7,596 bases of DNA, from the NCBI GenBank assembly GCA_937923125.1, contig CALALK010000202.1, positions 1 to 7,596 of the forward strand. Direction: 5' to 3'. The position numbers and the translations under genes are program-made. This stretch comes from an uncultured Carnobacterium sp. (GTDB taxonomy: Bacteria > Bacillota > Bacilli > Lactobacillales > Aerococcaceae). The notes under the pieces are model-generated. The model searched no databases. It was not told where the DNA came from and saw nothing but the letters and a program-made list of their open reading frames with translations. Positions 6,336 through 7,596 of this stretch are shown one piece after another (positions within the stretch are counted from its first letter, which is position 1; each line of letters begins with the position of its first letter).

Positions 6336-6362
6336 TATACAACTCTTATTTATAATCAACAA
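6334..6362 (-). promoter_or_regulatory. ABC operon promoter
   Basis: On the minus strand a perfect TATAAT (revcomp of 6334-6339) follows a partial -35, TTGTTG (revcomp of 6357-6362), with 17-base spacing. The predicted start near 6327 gives a leader of about 46 bases before the ATG at 6280. Confidence 0.65.
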
Positions 6363-6439
6363 TACACATTTGTTAAAAAAAATCTCTTTTATTCGTAAAA
6401 TTTCTCTATTTTTGACACTTAAACGAAAAAGAAAATTTA

Positions 6440-6448
6440 TGCTATACT
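6440..6448 (+). promoter_or_regulatory. yigZ promoter, extended -10 type
   Basis: TGCTATACT is an extended -10 element (TGn followed by TATACT). A perfect TTGACA at 6412-6417 lies 25 bases upstream of the -10, too far to act as its -35. The start would be near 6455, leaving a short leader that contains GAGGGG (6460-6465), five bases before the ATG. Confidence 0.6.
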
Positions 6449-6470
6449 AATACCAAAGTGAGGGGAAAGA

Positions 6471-7106
6471 ATGTTAGAGAGATATAAAACCATTAAAGAG
6501 GCTGGGACGAATGAAATCGAGATTAAAGGTTCTCGTTTTATTGCGCATTTTCAGCGAGTGCCAAGCGAAGAACAAGCGCTCGAATTTATCCAAGCTATCA
6601 AAAAAGAACATTGGAAGGCCACGCATAACTGCTCTGCTTTTCTCATTGGTGAAAACGACCAAGTGCAGCGTGCGATGGATGACGGTGAGCCAAGTGGTAC
6701 CGCAGGCGTTCCAATGCTAGAAGTACTCAAGAAAAATGAATTAAAGGATGTCGCGGTCGTGGTGACGCGTTACTTTGGCGGAACGAAGCTAGGTACTGGT
6801 GGACTCGTTCGTGCGTATTCTGGGGCTGTAAGCGAAGGGTTGAAAGCTATCGGAATCGTAGAATGCCGACTCGAAGATCAACTAGCCCTCACCTTTGATT
6901 ATGCACATGTAGGGAAAGTGGAATATTATTGCCAGACGCAAAATATTCCCATCGTCGATAAAGTCTTCCTCAATAATGTTCAATTCACCTGCAGCCTCCC
7001 TGTTCAAGAGGTCGAAGCTTTCCAAGAAGCCATCATTGAACTCTTACAAAATCAAGTGGAGTTTGAGAGCCTTGGTGAAATGTATACAGAATATCCAGTC
7101 CAATAA
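6471..7106 (+). CDS. yigZ: YigZ/YvyE (IMPACT, UPF0029) family protein
   Basis: A 211-residue cytoplasmic protein, full length for the family. The N-terminal UPF0029/IMPACT domain (about 15-125) has the family hallmarks SRFIAHFQRV (21-30), HNCSAFLIG (52-60), DDGEPSGTAG (70-79) and RYFGGTKLGTGGL (100-112). The C-terminal part (about 137-205) corresponds to the DUF1949 ferredoxin-like domain. The family has ribosomal S5 domain 2-type folds and is related to eukaryotic IMPACT, a regulator of translation initiation factor kinases. Its bacterial role is not settled, and some members have been annotated as peptidases without good evidence. In several Firmicutes it neighbours comFA, which I do not see here. 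It is monocistronic, divergent from the ABC operon, and closed by a terminator that overlaps its stop codon. Confidence 0.96.
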   Translation: MLERYKTIKEAGTNEIEIKGSRFIAHFQRVPSEEQALEFIQAIKKEHWKATHNCSAFLIGENDQVQRAMDDGEPSGTAGVPMLEVLKKNELKDVAVVVTRYFGGTKLGTGGLVRAYSGAVSEGLKAIGIVECRLEDQLALTFDYAHVGKVEYYCQTQNIPIVDKVFLNNVQFTCSLPVQEVEAFQEAIIELLQNQVEFESLGEMYTEYPVQ

Positions 7107-7144
7107 AAACAGAGGTCTATTCATTTGAATAGACCTCTGTTTTT
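7105..7144. terminator. Perfect bidirectional terminator between yigZ and the right-edge gene
   Basis: An 18-base perfect stem (7105-7122 with 7127-7144) around the loop ATTT. It begins with five As and ends with five Ts, so it can terminate from both sides. It includes the last two bases of the yigZ stop codon and also stops the convergent minus-strand transcript. Confidence 0.95.
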
Positions 7145-7171
7145 ATGTTTTACACTCGAGGATGGATGGAC

Positions 7172-7255
7172 AGAGAAGCTGTGAGAGTATTTAGCTTCTC
7201 TCCCTTCCAATTCCTACACTAGCGGAAACGTTAAGGGCACGGGTCTCAACGTTTC
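7172..7255. repeat. Two tandem hairpins downstream of the right-edge gene
   Basis: AGAGAAGCT (7172-7180) pairs with AGCTTCTCT (7193-7201) around a 12-base loop. GAAACGTT (7225-7232) pairs with AACGTTTC (7248-7255) around a 15-base loop. Neither is followed by a T tract, so they are not simple terminators. The second hairpin begins two bases after the stop codon of the minus-strand gene and would form at the 3' end of its mRNA. Pieces of this stretch resemble 1788-1837. Confidence 0.65.
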
Positions 7256-7257
7256 AC

Positions 7258-7596
7258 TTAAAAGAGAAGATTATCAATATCATTTTGCGATAATAGAAGA
7301 TCCATTTTCGCAAGGCTTGAGTAACGGTTCATCGTTGGCAATTCATCCAAGATGACAATATCCGTTCCAAGTCGTTTTAAGAGCTGATCAACCATATTCG
7401 AGAGTCTCATGGCAAACGGTCCACTTGTAATAAAGCGAAGCGGCACAGCCTCCATCATCATAATGACTTCTAAAATATAATTCTGAATGTCTTTCGTATC
7501 TAAATCTGTTTCCTGTAAGAAGATGATTTCACGTTCGTCGGCTATCGCCAGCATAAATGCGCCTGTTTTATAAAATCCCATAGCCGCAATCGGCGA
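7258..7596 (-). CDS. Hypothetical protein, C-terminal part (5' end outside window)
   Basis: The frame is open at the right edge and ends with TAA at 7258-7260, giving 112 visible C-terminal residues. The in-frame Met at 7581 is not necessarily the start: the frame continues upstream (SPIAA) and no ribosome site is visible before it. There are no membrane segments or known catalytic motifs. The pattern is soluble alpha/beta: a strand-like GAFMLAIADE, a helix near DTKDIQNYILEVIMMMEAV, a strand-like PLRFITSG, a helix (MVDQLLKRLG), a strand-like DIVILDELP and a final helix. The P.rfitS then lg.div...LP arrangement reminds me of the DUF6930 type of domain, but this is a weak recollection. It converges on yigZ and shares its terminator. 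Confidence 0.7.
   Translation of the reverse strand, partial: SPIAAMGFYKTGAFMLAIADEREIIFLQETDLDTKDIQNYILEVIMMMEAVPLRFITSGPFAMRLSNMVDQLLKRLGTDIVILDELPTMNRYSSLAKMDLLLSQNDIDNLLF

Noticed and set aside
6412..6417. TTGACA as the -35 of the yigZ promoter
   Set aside because: It is 25 bases from the TATACT box, too far for one sigma factor contact; the extended TGn -10 is the better explanation.
7211..7247. Minus-strand resemblance to a TPP riboswitch (TTGAGA and GCTAGTGTAGG)
   Set aside because: The core CTGAT..GG..AAT..CC segment between these words is missing, the site is downstream of a gene, and no thiamine gene is near.

Overview
This window looks like chromosomal DNA from a low-GC Gram-positive bacterium, most likely a member of the Lactobacillales. 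The evidence is the strong GGAGG ribosome binding sites, a PBP2a-type class A penicillin-binding protein, a DUF1146 gene directly ahead of murA, a perfect match to the CcpA/cre consensus, and compact rho-independent terminators. A Carnobacteriaceae-like genus such as Granulicatella is a guess from protein flavour only.

Layout. Positions 1-1650 (minus) hold the first 550 codons of a bifunctional peptidoglycan synthase; its C-terminus lies beyond the window. Positions 1651-2151 are a roughly 500-base non-coding region. It carries the pbp promoter with phased upstream repeats, a large imperfect inverted repeat around a terminator-like hairpin, and a 36-base near-perfect palindrome. Next on the minus strand come murA (2190-3506, terminator 2152-2177) and a small DUF1146 membrane protein (3536-3766), transcribed DUF1146 then murA. 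Upstream of these, separated by a strong terminator (3819-3847), is a four-gene minus-strand ABC transporter operon (3846-6280): one BcrA-type ATPase and three different small membrane proteins, all tightly coupled. It is more AT-rich than its flanks, and a candidate cre site overlaps its promoter. Divergent from it, yigZ (6471-7106) reads on the plus strand and ends in a perfect bidirectional terminator. A minus-strand gene that I cannot firmly identify runs off the right edge (7258-7596), followed downstream by two hairpins.

How the genes work together. murA makes the first committed peptidoglycan precursor, and the PBP2a-like enzyme polymerises and cross-links the final product, so the left half is a cell-wall neighbourhood. 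The ABC operon is a self-contained cassette of unknown substrate. Its ATPase resembles those of peptide or antibiotic export and immunity systems, and its promoter suggests carbon catabolite control. yigZ is a conserved housekeeping gene.

The least explained parts are the 1690-2090 non-coding region, which may encode a structured RNA or be a diverged mobile repeat, and the ABC operon. I found no CRISPR array, tRNA, rRNA, transposase or recognisable known riboswitch.
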